NCBI GenBank assembly: GCA_965207945.1
Contig: OZ242303.1
Span: 1,550,001 to 1,614,000, forward strand
Origin: JAAOII01 sp965207945
GTDB taxonomy: Bacteria; Pseudomonadota; Gammaproteobacteria; CBDBNL01; JAAOII01
Length of the DNA: 64,000 nucleotides
Reading direction: 5' to 3'
The notes beneath the pieces were generated by a model that was given only the letters and a program-made list of their open reading frames with translations, was not told the origin of the DNA and ran no database searches. Made by a program: the position numbers and the translations under genes. Below, piece by piece: positions 8,238 to 16,039 of this stretch (the stretch's first letter is position 1; each line of letters begins with the position of its first letter).

Positions 8238-9341
8238 CTACTCTTCAGCGCCGGCTGCGGCATTAGATGCAGCAGTTGGGGATTCTTTAATGTCTGCTGT
8301 ATCTGCTGCCTCATTTGTATCCTTCACATCTGCCTTGCCTGGACGGGCTTTGCTTGGCATCAGCTTGGCGCGTAAGGCGGCTTCTATTTCTTGAGCATCT
8401 TTAGGATTTTGTTTTAAAAACTCACAAGCATTTACCTTGCCTTGTCCTATCTTTTGCCCTTTATAACTATACCAAGCTCCAGCTTTTTCCACTAAATCGT
8501 TTTGGGATGCCAATTCAACCAGTTCACCGAGATGATTAATTCCTTTGCTATAGATAATCTCAAATTCAGTGGAACGAAATGGTGGAGCAAGTTTGTTTTT
8601 AACCACCTTAACTCGTGTACTATTGCCCATCATCTGATCGCCTTCTTTCACCGCTCCAATTCGTCTGATGTCCAGACGTACCGAAGAATAAAATTTCAAA
8701 GCATTACCACCAGTTGTTGTTTCTGGATTGCCAAATACTACTCCTATCTTCATCCTTATTTGGTTGATAAAAATAACTAAAGTATTAGAGCGCTTAATGT
8801 TACCAGTAATCTTACGCAATGCTTGGCTCATAAGACGCGCTTGAAGACCCATGTGAGAGTCGCCCATATCGCCTTCAATTTCAGCACGTGGAGTCAAAGC
8901 TGCAACAGAATCAATTACTATCATATCCGCGCCACCAGAACGAATTAGCATATCGCAAATTTCCAACGCCTGCTCGCCAGTATCTGGCTGAGACACTATG
9001 AGGTCATCCACTTTTACTCCCAATTTCTCAGCATAAGCAAGGTCTAAGGCATGTTCCGCGTCAATAAATGCGGCAACGCCGCCTTGTTTATGACATTCAG
9101 CAATTGCTTGCAGAGTTAAGGTAGTTTTACCTGATGACTCAGGTCCGTATATCTCCACTACCCTGCCGCGCGGCAAACCTCCTATCCCCAGCGCAATATC
9201 TAGCCCCAAGGAACCTGTGGATATTACTTCTATGGCAGCTATCCCATCTTGATCTCCCATGCGCATAACAGATCCTTTGCCGAATTGTTTTTCAATTTGC
9301 GCCATAGCGGCTTGTAATGCCTTTTGTTTTTCTTCCTTCAT
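8238..9341 (-). CDS. recA: Recombinase RecA
   Basis: The 367-residue RecA has the canonical start MKEEKQKALQAAMAQIEKQFG, Walker A GPESSGKTT (66-74), the MAW-like region, and loop segments AEIEGDMGDSHMGLQARLMS and INQIRMKIGVVFGNPETTTGG. The C-terminal tail after about residue 335 is a low-complexity Ala/Asp/Thr stretch ending in two glutamates, longer than the usual acidic tail. It starts 4 bp after the Smr gene stop, so it is probably co-transcribed from a promoter upstream of 10041. No LexA-type CTGT-N8-ACAG site was seen by eye in the intergenic region. Confidence 0.98.
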   Translation of the reverse strand: MKEEKQKALQAAMAQIEKQFGKGSVMRMGDQDGIAAIEVISTGSLGLDIALGIGGLPRGRVVEIYGPESSGKTTLTLQAIAECHKQGGVAAFIDAEHALDLAYAEKLGVKVDDLIVSQPDTGEQALEICDMLIRSGGADMIVIDSVAALTPRAEIEGDMGDSHMGLQARLMSQALRKITGNIKRSNTLVIFINQIRMKIGVVFGNPETTTGGNALKFYSSVRLDIRRIGAVKEGDQMMGNSTRVKVVKNKLAPPFRSTEFEIIYSKGINHLGELVELASQNDLVEKAGAWYSYKGQKIGQGKVNACEFLKQNPKDAQEIEAALRAKLMPSKARPGKADVKDTNEAADTADIKESPTAASNAAAGAEE

Positions 9342-9345
9342 TGTA

Positions 9346-10041
9346 TTAATATAATTTGGTTAATTTTTTCAATAAAATATACATAGCTCCACTACCACCA
9401 TCATTGGGCAGGGCTCTACAAAACCCCAATATAGCGGGGTTATCCTTAAGCCAAGCTATAACGTAAAGTTTAAGCTTGCCTTTTATTATTCCTTGGTTCA
9501 GTAAATTCTTGCCCCTGCTTGCTACTCTCATGTTGTTGTTTTTATTATACCCTTTCCCATGAATAATCTTAACACTTTCATAACCATTACTAAAAGCAAG
9601 ATTAATTGTGGTAGTTAATGCCGCAGCCGCCTCTGCTACGTTCATGCCATGCAGGTCTAAAGTATCACTGTAAATAATTTTACCCCCACGTAATTTTGTC
9701 ATTTTGCTGTTCTGTAAGCCAGGACGTTTGAAATCATCCAGTTCATCTGGATTACCTGTGACGTCTAGACGAGAACTAGTGTCCGCAATAAAACGGATAT
9801 TGCGCCCAGAGTTATCAGCGCCTCTATGAGTTACGTTGGGCGTTGTGTTGGCCGTCATATCATCTGCTTTGGTTGGCAAATAATCCTTAATGCTATTTTG
9901 GAAATAACGCGCCTCCTCCTCGCTTATGTATTTATCATTTGAGGATTTATTATGGTTGTTGGGTTTGCTGCTATCATGGTGAGAGTAAGAAGTTGCTTTG
10001 CTGCCACGCTTGCTAAGATTATCACATTTATTATTAACCAT
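9346..10041 (-). CDS. Smr domain (DNA nuclease-like) protein
   Basis: The 231-residue product has a disordered N/S/K-rich N-terminal half followed by an Smr domain (about 125-231) with the family motifs LDLHGM, IIHGKGYN and the C-terminal GGSGAMYILL. Stand-alone Smr proteins resemble the MutS2 C-terminal domain and have been linked to DNA or RNA nicking. It is 4 bp upstream of recA, which fits a DNA-related role, though that link is inference. Confidence 0.85.
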   Translation of the reverse strand: MVNNKCDNLSKRGSKATSYSHHDSSKPNNHNKSSNDKYISEEEARYFQNSIKDYLPTKADDMTANTTPNVTHRGADNSGRNIRFIADTSSRLDVTGNPDELDDFKRPGLQNSKMTKLRGGKIIYSDTLDLHGMNVAEAAAALTTTINLAFSNGYESVKIIHGKGYNKNNNMRVASRGKNLLNQGIIKGKLKLYVIAWLKDNPAILGFCRALPNDGGSGAMYILLKKLTKLY

Positions 10042-10186
10042 AGATAGTCGCTATTATAAATGAAAATATATTATATGAAAGCAAGGAAGATTAAGTTTTT
10101 ATATCACTCCTTCACAATTTCCATCAGGGTTACTATATAAAAACAAAATAGATAAAATAAGTTATGAGGGCTATCGGCATAAATTA

Positions 10187-10213
10187 CTTGAAACTTAGCT
10201 GTTTGCCCTTATA
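10187..10213 (+). promoter_or_regulatory. Sigma-32-like heat-shock promoter for hslVU
   Basis: CTTGAA at 10187-10192 is followed after 13 nt by CCCTTATA at 10206-10213. This is close to the known sigma-32 consensus (CTTGAA, 13-17 nt, CCCCATNTA). It lies just upstream of hslV, a classical heat-shock operon. The spacing places transcription initiation only a few bases before the ATG at 10225. Confidence 0.6.
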
Positions 10214-10224
10214 AATGTTATGTT

Positions 10225-10800
10225 ATGGATAAACTAAACTCACAAATGAATTCAACGACTCCTTTACACGGCACCACTATTTTAGCAGTGCGGCGCGGCA
10301 AACAAGTTGCTATGGGCGGGGATGGGCAGGTTACTATGGGTAATGTTGTGATGAAATCAAATGCGCGCAAAGTCCGCAGAATTTATGATGATAAGGTACT
10401 TGCTGGTTTTGCTGGCAGCACTGCCGATGCATTTACTCTGTTTGAAAGGTTTGAAGCAAAGTTAGAAAAACATCAAGGAATGCTGCAAAGGGCGGCGGTG
10501 GAACTTGCTAAGGACTGGCGCACCGATAAATATTTACGACGTTTAGAGGCATTGTTAGTAGTAGCAGATTCTCTGTATTCTTTAGTAATAACTGGTAGCG
10601 GAGATGTTATTGAGCCACAAGATGATATTATTGCCATAGGTTCTGGTGGCACTTTTGCTACAGCCGCAGCACGCGCCCTGCTTGAAGAAACCAAACTTTC
10701 CGCAGCAGATATAACCAAAAAATCCATGGCTATAACCGCGAATATATGTATTTACACCAACGAAAATTGTATACTTGAAACCTTAGAAAATGTTAAATAA
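10225..10800 (+). CDS. hslV: ATP-dependent protease proteolytic subunit HslV
   Basis: HslV is the Thr-dependent peptidase of the HslVU (ClpQY) proteasome-like complex. The catalytic Thr is at position 17 of this start, in HG-TTILAVRRG, and would be exposed by removal of the propeptide; GGDGQVTMGN and KVRRIYDDKVLAGFAGSTADAF follow. A start at Met8 (10246) would give a 9-residue propeptide, closer to relatives, and a longer 5' leader after the heat-shock-like promoter; neither start has a clear ribosome binding site. It overlaps hslU by 11 bp. Confidence 0.95.
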   Translation: MDKLNSQMNSTTPLHGTTILAVRRGKQVAMGGDGQVTMGNVVMKSNARKVRRIYDDKVLAGFAGSTADAFTLFERFEAKLEKHQGMLQRAAVELAKDWRTDKYLRRLEALLVVADSLYSLVITGSGDVIEPQDDIIAIGSGGTFATAAARALLEETKLSAADITKKSMAITANICIYTNENCILETLENVK

Positions 10801-12151
10801 AAACGAATATAGCAGCGATTTATCTCCGCAAGAAATAGTTAGCGAACTTGATAAGTTCATCATAGGGCAGAATGAAGCTAAAAAAGCAGTTGCCATTGCA
10901 TTGCGTAATCGCTGGCGCAGAATGCAGCTACCTGCCGACATGAGAAACGAAATAGCTCCCAAAAATATTCTAATGATAGGTCCTACTGGGGTGGGCAAGA
11001 CCGAAATAGCCAGAAGATTAGCAAAATTAGTTGGTGCTCCTTTTATTAAGGTTGAGGCAACAAAATTTACAGAAGTAGGTTATGTTGGACGGGATGTTGA
11101 GTCCATAATACGCGATCTTGCCAATATTGCAGTGGGGCTATTGCAAGATAAAGCGCGGGAAGAAGTTAAGGATTTGGTGGATAAGAAGGTTGAAGAACGT
11201 TTGTTAAATGCTTTACTGCCGCCTATTCCAGATAAAGACGCGAGTACAAATGCTGAATCATCGGCGCGTAATGCCTTTCGTAGTAAGCTGCGGGCTGGCA
11301 AGCTTGAGGAACGTGAAATTGAGATTCAAGCTAGTGGTTCTTCTATGGGGGTGGAAATTATGGGTCCTCCAGGCATGGAAGATGCAACCAATCATCTGCA
11401 ACAGATGTTCAAAAAACTATCTGGCAACAATAGTCCAAGCCGCAAGATGCCGATATCTAAAGCACGGCGACTGCTGAGTGAAGAAATAAGCGAGAATTAC
11501 ATCAACGAAGAAGAAATAAATGCCAATGCCATAGAAATTGTTGAGCAAAGCGGCATAGTGTTCATTGATGAAATGGATAAAATAACTCAGTCCAATGAGC
11601 CAGGACAACGCACTGGCAATGTCTCGCGTGAAGGGGTTCAAAGAGATTTATTACCCATAGTAGAAGGATGCTCAGTGAAGACAAGATGTGGGATGATAAA
11701 AACCGACCATATACTTTTTATTACTTCAGGGGCATTTCATCTTAGCAAACCATCTGATTTAATCCCTGAATTACAAGGACGTCTGCCTATTAGAGTTAAC
11801 TTGCAATCCTTACGTGCCAGTGATTTTGAAAGAATTCTTAAAGAACCGGATTATTCCTTAATTGAGCAATATAAGGGTCTGTTGGCAACGGAGGGACTAA
11901 AAGTTAAGTTTAGCGCCAAAGCGATTAAACAAATAGCAGAGATTGCTTGGCAAGTTAACGAAAACACCGAAAATATAGGGGCACGTCGTTTGCAAACCAC
12001 TATGGAAAAATTATTGGAGAAGATTTCTTTTGATGCGCACAATATTGCGCAAGAAAGGAAAGGGAAAGCGCTTGAAATAGATGATAAGTACGTCAAGCAG
12101 CAACTTGAGGCGCTGGTTGAAGATAAAGATTTAAGTAGGTATATTCTGTAG
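10790..12151 (+). CDS. hslU: ATP-dependent unfoldase HslU
   Basis: The 453-residue AAA+ ATPase opens with LSPQEIVSELDKFIIGQ and has Walker A GPTGVGKT (64-71), the pore-loop region TEVGYVGRDVESIIRDL, the family-specific intermediate domain (about 100-250), Walker B VFIDEMDK and the C-terminal LSRYIL tail that inserts into HslV. Length fits the family (about 440-450). Its ATG lies inside the hslV 3' end (11-bp overlap), so the two subunits are translationally coupled. A G-rich repeat follows the stop codon. Confidence 0.97.
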   Translation: MLNKNEYSSDLSPQEIVSELDKFIIGQNEAKKAVAIALRNRWRRMQLPADMRNEIAPKNILMIGPTGVGKTEIARRLAKLVGAPFIKVEATKFTEVGYVGRDVESIIRDLANIAVGLLQDKAREEVKDLVDKKVEERLLNALLPPIPDKDASTNAESSARNAFRSKLRAGKLEEREIEIQASGSSMGVEIMGPPGMEDATNHLQQMFKKLSGNNSPSRKMPISKARRLLSEEISENYINEEEINANAIEIVEQSGIVFIDEMDKITQSNEPGQRTGNVSREGVQRDLLPIVEGCSVKTRCGMIKTDHILFITSGAFHLSKPSDLIPELQGRLPIRVNLQSLRASDFERILKEPDYSLIEQYKGLLATEGLKVKFSAKAIKQIAEIAWQVNENTENIGARRLQTTMEKLLEKISFDAHNIAQERKGKALEIDDKYVKQQLEALVEDKDLSRYIL

Positions 12152-12177
12152 GGCTGCAGAGAAGACAGCGAGACCCC

Positions 12178-12247
12178 GGGGGAGGACTAATAGAGGGGAT
12201 AACTAACAGGAGGACTAATAGGGGGGAACTAATAGAGGGGAATAACT
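12178..12247. repeat. Degenerate 15-bp tandem repeat between hslU and the SPOR gene
   Basis: The plus strand shows repeated GGACTAATAG blocks separated by G runs (for example at 12184 and 12211), and the minus strand reads CTATTAGTCCCC-like units with a period of about 15 bp. No coding potential is evident. It resembles in period and C-rich half-unit the coding repeats in mutL (35770) and lutB (49718). Confidence 0.65.
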
Positions 12248-12265
12248 CAAGAGCGATTGCGCGAG

Positions 12266-12832
12266 TTATTTGCGCAGGACTAGTGACTTGTTAGGAATAT
12301 CGTTATCGTAAAGAATATCTCGCTTAGCATTCATATTTGAACGAGAGATAAAAGGTCCTATCCTGATACGAAAAACAAATTCATAGCCCTTGCTATAGGG
12401 TTCTATCTTAAAATTATTCATTCCCCATTCACTCATTTTTTTTAACTCTGCTTTTGCCTGCTCATAAGAGGCATAATCCTCCACTATTATGTAATAAATA
12501 TTTTTAGACGCGGCAAGGACTTGCTCCTCCCCTGGCCTGTCAATACGCACCGCCTCTTCTTTACTGAGTACATTGTAAAAATCATATTCATTTTCTGTTG
12601 GCGGCTCGGGAAACGTTTCAACCAATTCCTCTGATGATATGCTGTCTTCTATGTTACTCTCCTCTGCATTATTTACATTGTTACTGGTATTGATAAGATT
12701 AAATCTATAACTCAAATAAGCAAAAGCAAAAACCATACAAGATATACTGCATAAGATTATTAATAGCTTAATAATCCAGGGTTTAAACTTCTTGCTGCTT
12801 TTCTTAGACGGCAGGTCTATGTAATCCCTCAT
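12266..12832 (-). CDS. SPOR-domain membrane protein (FtsN-like position)
   Basis: The 188-residue product has a short basic cytoplasmic segment, one transmembrane helix (about 19-44), an acidic periplasmic linker and a C-terminal SPOR domain (about 107-188; YYIIVEDYASYEQAKAEL and the FRIRIGPF motif). SPOR domains bind denuded peptidoglycan at the division site. In many beta- and gammaproteobacteria a SPOR/FtsN gene sits between argS and hslV, as here, though with a strand change. Whether it is a true FtsN is unproven. Confidence 0.8.
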   Translation of the reverse strand: MRDYIDLPSKKSSKKFKPWIIKLLIILCSISCMVFAFAYLSYRFNLINTSNNVNNAEESNIEDSISSEELVETFPEPPTENEYDFYNVLSKEEAVRIDRPGEEQVLAASKNIYYIIVEDYASYEQAKAELKKMSEWGMNNFKIEPYSKGYEFVFRIRIGPFISRSNMNAKRDILYDNDIPNKSLVLRK

Positions 12833-12841
12833 TGGGCTATT

Positions 12842-14623
12842 TTACATCTTATCTGGGGCATTTACTCCCATAAGATGAAGTCCGTTAGCTATAGTTATCT
12901 TCACAGCAGCGCATAAGCATAACCTGGGAGCCATCTCATCTCCCTTTCCCAAAATACGAACCGCATTATAATAACTATGGAATTCGCTAGCAAGTTCCCT
13001 TAAATACAGTGGCAGCAGATGGGTTTCGTATTTATTGTTGATGTCAAAAAGAACATTAGGAAACTGACTCAGTTTCATAGCCAAAGATTGCTCACGTTTA
13101 TCCTCAAGAAGTTCAAGCATTTCTAATCCCTTAGCACGAATCTCTTCCCAATTTTGCTCCTTATTTTTTTTCAGTTCGTCAAATAAACGGCATATTCTGG
13201 CATGGGCATACTGCACATAATAAACAGGGTTCTCTTTGCTCTTTGAAGTTGCTAATTCAATATCAAAATCCATTTGACGATCTCTCCTATACATAAGATA
13301 GAAAAACCGCGCCGCATCAACTCCCACCTTCTCCATAAGAGACGATAACGACTCAAATGTATCAGCCCGAGTAGACATAGAAACCCTTACCCCACGCTTA
13401 ACCAGGAAAGCAAGCTGTATCAAAAGCACATCAAAGCTATTCTCGTCTCTACCCAACGCTTGCATAGAAGAGCGAATACGATTAATATAACCATGGTGGT
13501 CGGCGCCTAATATATCCACTATTCTATCGTAGCCCCTTTCGTATTTATTATTGTGATAGGCAATATCATTGGCAAAATATGTCATGTTGCCGTTGCTCCT
13601 TTTTAATACCCTATCCTTATCATCACCAAACTTTTTGCTGTTGAACCACACGGCTCCTTTTTTTTCGTAGACATAATTATTTTTCTGCAGCACTTCTATC
13701 ATTTTTATATCTTCTCTATCCTTAATTGTAGAGCTCTCGTAATACCAGCTATCGTGATGGACACCAAATTTGTTTAAATCATCACGAATTGTTTGCATCA
13801 TATTAATGAGGATAAAATCAGCAGCTTTAGAAAAATCAGACCCTAAACGACTTACCAACAGAGTTATTATTTTGTCAATCCTTACTTCTTGTTCCTTCTC
13901 ATCTTGCTCTATTTGTAATATATCCGCAGCGGCAGGCAGCGAAGGTAGTGACTGTAGTTCCCCCCCTTGAGATTCTTGCCACAGCCGCGCTATTCCTGTG
14001 ATATACTCGCCTTGATACATCCCTTGAGGAATATCCTCTAAAGGTTCTCCTCGTAGTTGCATAAGACGCAATAAAAATGTAGCTGTGAGTATCTGCATTT
14101 GCCGTCCGCCATCATTGACATAAAACTCACCGTCCACATCATGCCCGACAAAACGTAAAATATTGACCAAAGTGGAACCTACGGCGGCGGCACGTCCGTG
14201 TCCCGTGTGCAAAGGACCAGTTGGATTTACCGAAACATATTCAACCAAAATCTTCTGCTTAATTATTTGTTTGCCTTTTGTAGCTGTGGTACTACCAAAC
14301 TTTTCTTTTTCTTGTAATACCTTAGCAATAATTTTATTTTCACTAGCCAACTGACAATGGAAATTGATAAACCCAGGAGGAGCGAAACTAGCTTTTATTA
14401 GCCAGGGTTCTTGAGAAAGTTCATCTATTATCAGCTGCGCTAATTTAGTAACTTTTATTCCTGATGATGAACTTTGCGCCAGTGCTAAATTAGTTGAATA
14501 ATCACCAACAACATCACCCGGGGTACTTCTAACCTCAATTTTTACATCAGCACTTGGCAAAATTCCATTTTCATGCAAAGATTTAACCGCCCGCGCCAAA
14601 GAATCTTCTATCCTATCTTGCAT
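12842..14623 (-). CDS. argS: Arginyl-tRNA synthetase
   Basis: The 593-residue class I synthetase charges tRNA-Arg. It has the N-terminal additional domain, the ATP-binding HTGH signature in NPTGPLHTGHGRAA (about 134-147), GADHHGYINRI, the KMSKS-equivalent region VSMSTRA, and the C-terminal anticodon-binding segment. A charged insertion near residues 220-260 (rich in Gln/Glu/Leu) is a little longer than in most relatives. It ends 10 bp upstream of the SPOR gene, probably in one transcript. Confidence 0.97.
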   Translation of the reverse strand: MQDRIEDSLARAVKSLHENGILPSADVKIEVRSTPGDVVGDYSTNLALAQSSSSGIKVTKLAQLIIDELSQEPWLIKASFAPPGFINFHCQLASENKIIAKVLQEKEKFGSTTATKGKQIIKQKILVEYVSVNPTGPLHTGHGRAAAVGSTLVNILRFVGHDVDGEFYVNDGGRQMQILTATFLLRLMQLRGEPLEDIPQGMYQGEYITGIARLWQESQGGELQSLPSLPAAADILQIEQDEKEQEVRIDKIITLLVSRLGSDFSKAADFILINMMQTIRDDLNKFGVHHDSWYYESSTIKDREDIKMIEVLQKNNYVYEKKGAVWFNSKKFGDDKDRVLKRSNGNMTYFANDIAYHNNKYERGYDRIVDILGADHHGYINRIRSSMQALGRDENSFDVLLIQLAFLVKRGVRVSMSTRADTFESLSSLMEKVGVDAARFFYLMYRRDRQMDFDIELATSKSKENPVYYVQYAHARICRLFDELKKNKEQNWEEIRAKGLEMLELLEDKREQSLAMKLSQFPNVLFDINNKYETHLLPLYLRELASEFHSYYNAVRILGKGDEMAPRLCLCAAVKITIANGLHLMGVNAPDKM

Positions 14624-14657
14624 TGGTTATTATTTTAATTGTCTTAAATTATTTAGG

Positions 14658-15440
14658 TTAATTAACTGCTATGACATTCATTTCATACTTTGCTACAGGG
14701 GATGAAGGGCTGTTAATTTCAAGTAAAACATCATATCTTTTGCTTGGCCGCATAAGAGAGGCGGCTACGCCATTATCTAAATATTGATATGGAGAAAATT
14801 TCCCTGACGCAACTGGATAGTCATTTATATCTGAAAAAACAACCTCAATCCACGGGAAGGACTTGGATGTTGAAGCATAATTAGTTAAGGTTGCCTGCAG
14901 CACATATACCCCATCGCTACGTAAATTAACTTCAAATCTTTCTGCCTTTATATCAATTGGTTCAACATAAGAGGGTAAGCGGCATTTAAGCTGTTCTATG
15001 GAACACAAAAATCCATATACAGGACGGATACTCTCTTTGGCAGCCCACTCATCAAAGTTAATCCATAATAATTGGAATGAAAGAAATGAGATTAAGATTA
15101 AATTAACTGTTGCGGCAAAGAAATTCTTAAAGAACCTCTTCCTGCGATATGAGGAATATCCTGGAGCTACGTCAAAATCTGATGTATTCATAATCTCGTT
15201 ATTAAATGTTGCCGATGTATCTTGATTTTTATTTTGCTTCCCCAGCTTAGGTGCCTTCGGTGCCTTGCCTTTAGAGCCACGCCGAGCAGAAAAAAATCCC
15301 TTAAGTAAATAATCAGGAGCATGGAACTGATTATCACAATTACCACATATTATATCACCTTTTGCCACCTCCAGGTCATCTTGAGTTAAATCAATTTCGG
15401 CTAGGCAATTAGGACACTGAGCAGTATAAGGAGCTACCAT
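14658..15440 (-). CDS. Zinc-ribbon membrane protein, DUF3426-like
   Basis: The 260-residue product begins with a zinc ribbon (CPNC at about 9-12 and CGNC at about 32-35), the MJ0042-type N-terminus common in proteobacterial proteins of this family. A basic linker leads to one transmembrane helix (about 108-127) and a C-terminal periplasmic domain with the pattern YVLQATLTNYA and PWIEVVFSD, typical of DUF3426. The function is unknown. It lies between argS and ruvA on the minus strand. Confidence 0.8.
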   Translation of the reverse strand: MVAPYTAQCPNCLAEIDLTQDDLEVAKGDIICGNCDNQFHAPDYLLKGFFSARRGSKGKAPKAPKLGKQNKNQDTSATFNNEIMNTSDFDVAPGYSSYRRKRFFKNFFAATVNLILISFLSFQLLWINFDEWAAKESIRPVYGFLCSIEQLKCRLPSYVEPIDIKAERFEVNLRSDGVYVLQATLTNYASTSKSFPWIEVVFSDINDYPVASGKFSPYQYLDNGVAASLMRPSKRYDVLLEINSPSSPVAKYEMNVIAVN

Positions 15441-15466
15441 GTACCTATTTTATACGAAATATTAGA

Positions 15467-16030
15467 TTATGGGCGTTTTCTTAAGTTTTGTAATGCATGT
15501 TTTACTAATTGCTCTGTAGACAGTCCATCTCCTTTTATATTATTAATGGCGATAGCTGCCTCTTGTTTTTTATAGCCAAGAGTAATCAATGCTGTTTCCG
15601 CTTCTAAGATTGGAGTGCGGACGGCAGTCACCGATGGTAATCTACCTTCAAGTTCGGTTATAAGGTGTTGAGCTTTTTTGCTACCAAGTTTAGGTACCCG
15701 AGTAAGCTGGCTGATATCCCCCCCTTGGACTACAGACGCTAACTGGTCTAATGAAAAAACCCCCAGAATATTTAGTGCCAAGCGCGGTCCTATTCCGCTG
15801 ACAGCGATAATATTGCGGAATACCTGTCTTTGTGCTATGTCTATAAAACCATAGAGGGAGGCAGTATCATCGCGAATAATTAGATGGGCATATAGCCGAA
15901 TTTCCTTGCCTATTTCAATCTTCTCGCCAATTGATATGGGGATATCCAAACCATAGCCCAACCCATTACAGTTTATGACTACGTGTCCCGGCTCTTTACT
16001 TTCCGCAATGCCATGAATAAAGTCATACAT
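15467..16030 (-). CDS. ruvA: Holliday junction DNA helicase subunit RuvA
   Basis: RuvA tetramers bind Holliday junctions and load the RuvB motor. The 187-residue product has the N-terminal OB domain (VINCNGLGYGLDIPIS; HLIIRDDTASLYGF), two helix-hairpin-helix motifs (ISGIGPRLALNILG at about 78-91 and VPKLGSKKAQHLI), and a short C-terminal domain III that contacts RuvB. It is slightly shorter than E. coli RuvA (203). ruvB and ruvC are not in this window. It lies 9 bp after dnaK on the same strand. Confidence 0.95.
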   Translation of the reverse strand: MYDFIHGIAESKEPGHVVINCNGLGYGLDIPISIGEKIEIGKEIRLYAHLIIRDDTASLYGFIDIAQRQVFRNIIAVSGIGPRLALNILGVFSLDQLASVVQGGDISQLTRVPKLGSKKAQHLITELEGRLPSVTAVRTPILEAETALITLGYKKQEAAIAINNIKGDGLSTEQLVKHALQNLRKRP

Positions 16031-16039
16031 TCAAGATTA

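Noticed and set aside
10042..10186. LexA box upstream of the Smr-recA operon
   Set aside because: No CTGT-N8-ACAG match or near match was seen by eye; a motif search with a genome-specific matrix would be needed.
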